A stretch of 64,000 nt of DNA from Rhytidiadelphus loreus. Its lineage: Eukaryota > Streptophyta > Bryopsida > Hypnales > Hylocomiaceae. Shown one piece after another: positions 63,437 to 64,000 of this stretch. Both the position numbers and the translations under genes were made by a program. Where the stretch lies: positions 81,735,093-81,799,092 of the forward strand of contig OX344763.1 of the NCBI GenBank assembly GCA_947034895.1, given 5' to 3'. Position 1 is the first letter of the stretch, and each line of letters starts with the position of its first letter. The notes beneath the pieces were generated by a model. That model saw only the letters and a program-made list of their open reading frames with translations, was not told where the DNA came from and ran no database searches.

Positions 63437-64000
63437 TTAATGTCCAAGTTGCAAATGGCCTAAGCTCTTGCAATTAGGAAAAGAATATATGATTTGTGAA
63501 ATTGTGTGGAATCCTAGGCAAGAATAAAAAAAATGGAATATGCCATGCCCTGTATTTAAAAGCGCATGAATCCCGAACTCATGAAATTTGAACGTGAAAG
63601 AGTGAAAACAATTTAATGTCCAAGTTGCAAATGGCCTAAGCTCTTGCAATTAAGAAAAGAATATATGATTTGTGAAATTGTGTGGAACTTTCGGCAAGAA
63701 TAAGAAAAATGGAATAAGCCATGCCCTGTATTTAAAAGGGCATGAATCCCGAACTCATGAAATTTGAACGTGAAAGAGTGAAAACAATTTAATGTCCAAG
63801 TTGCAAATGGCCTAAGCTCTTGCAATTAGGAAAAGAATATATGATTTGTGAAATTGTGTGGAACTTTCGGCAAGAATAAGAAAAAATGGAATAAGCCATG
63901 CCCTGTATTTAAAAGCGCATGAATCCCGAACTCATGAAATTTGAACGTGAAAGAGTGAAAACAATTTAATGTCCAAGTTGCAAATGGCCTAAGCTCTTGC
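63437..64000. repeat. Right-edge monomers: D, S, a 177 bp S variant and a 35-base fragment
   Basis: D at 63437; S with ATTAAG and AAAGGGCATG at 63613; a variant with AATAAGAAAAAATGG at 63789; and the first 35 bases of the next monomer at 63966-64000. The array is cut by the window edge. Confidence 0.92.

Larger units (their letters stand above)
1..64000. repeat. Tandem satellite array, 176/177 bp monomer, about 363 copies
   Basis: Every part of the window is the same unit repeated head to tail in one orientation. Identical landmarks (TTAATGTCCAAGTTGC, CCATGCCCTGTATTTA, CATGAATCCCGAACTCATG) recur every 176 or 177 bases without a break. Monomers differ from one another mainly at monomer positions 67-105. 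Composition is about 35% GC. The unit length is close to one nucleosome plus linker, which is typical of centromeric satellites in plants and animals. A centromeric or pericentromeric role is inferred from length and organisation only. No mobile element, gene or unique spacer interrupts the array, and neither edge of it lies in the window. I cannot match it to a named satellite family. Confidence 0.98.

Noticed and set aside
148..63825. Minus-strand open frames of 70 codons, one per 176 bp monomer, as a multicopy gene family
   Set aside because: Each frame starts with TTG, and no methionine codon occurs inside it. It runs more than one full monomer and overlaps the next by 37 bases. It is lost whenever a monomer is 177 bp long or has a single-base change (for example near 34915 or 62850). 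The differences follow the satellite classes and show no sign of codon-level selection. The frame results from tandem repetition of a sequence that happens to lack stops.
1..64000. CRISPR array
   Set aside because: CRISPR arrays have short repeats separated by unique spacers. Here the whole 176-177 bp unit repeats and there is no unique spacer, leader or cas gene.
1..64000. Promoters, terminators or tRNA/rRNA genes
   Set aside because: TATA-like words such as AATATATGA and T- or A-rich tracts recur in every monomer as part of the repeat. None is placed next to a gene, and no RNA gene signature is present.

Overview
The whole 64 kb window is one uninterrupted head-to-tail satellite DNA array. 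A unit of 176 or 177 bp repeats about 363 times (64,000 / ~176.3), always in the same orientation, from the first base to the last. I find no unique sequence, gene, RNA gene, transposon, CRISPR array or origin, and both window edges cut through monomers, so the array continues on both sides. GC is about 35% (61 of 176 in the reference monomer at 148-323). A nucleosome-sized, AT-rich unit in an array this long and uniform points to a eukaryotic chromosome. The most likely setting is centromeric or pericentromeric heterochromatin, plausibly of a plant. That setting is inference: I do not recognise the monomer as any satellite I know (it does not look like Arabidopsis CEN180, Brassica CentBr or human alpha satellite), and nothing here names the species.

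Monomers are numbered here from the TTAATGTCC motif. Most differences fall between monomer positions 67 and 105, plus a few sites at about 34, 47, 123, 127-128 and 158; the rest is nearly invariant. These diagnostic sites define classes. Y: ACTTTCGG then AATAATAAAAATGG (176 bp). S: ACTTTCGG then AATAAGAAAAATGG (176). C: ATCGTG, ATCCTAGGCAAG and an A9 tract (177). E: ATTGTG, ATCCTAGGAAAG and A9 (177). D: ATCCTAGGCAAG, A8 and AATATGCC (176). F: ATGGTG, ACTTTCGG and AATATTAAGAAATGG (177). G: ACCCTAGGCAAG then AATAAGAAAAATGG (176). H: TTTTGGCATG and A8 (176). I: ACCCTAGGCAGG plus CCTTGTATTTTAAAG (176).

Layout. From 1 to about 25.5 kb, Y, S, C, E and D are mixed, with 10-, 14/15- and 8-monomer duplications and a recurring 531 bp E-E-C trimer. 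From about 21 to 43 kb the array is mostly S and Y and is built from 15-monomer (2,642-2,643 bp) duplications plus a near-perfect 23-monomer (4,053 bp) tandem duplication at 30.8-38.9 kb. From 43 to 56 kb class F appears, and real higher-order repeats are seen: 7-, 9- and 9-monomer units at 44.4-48.8 kb and a 10-monomer unit at 51.1-54.6 kb. From 56 to 64 kb, G, H and a variant that completes an 8 bp hairpin dominate, again duplicated in blocks.

No genes work together here. The biology visible is satellite evolution: unequal exchange in blocks of several monomers, gene-conversion-like hybrid monomers, and changes at CpG sites. The 70-codon open frames seen once per 176 bp on the minus strand are by-products of the repeat, not genes.
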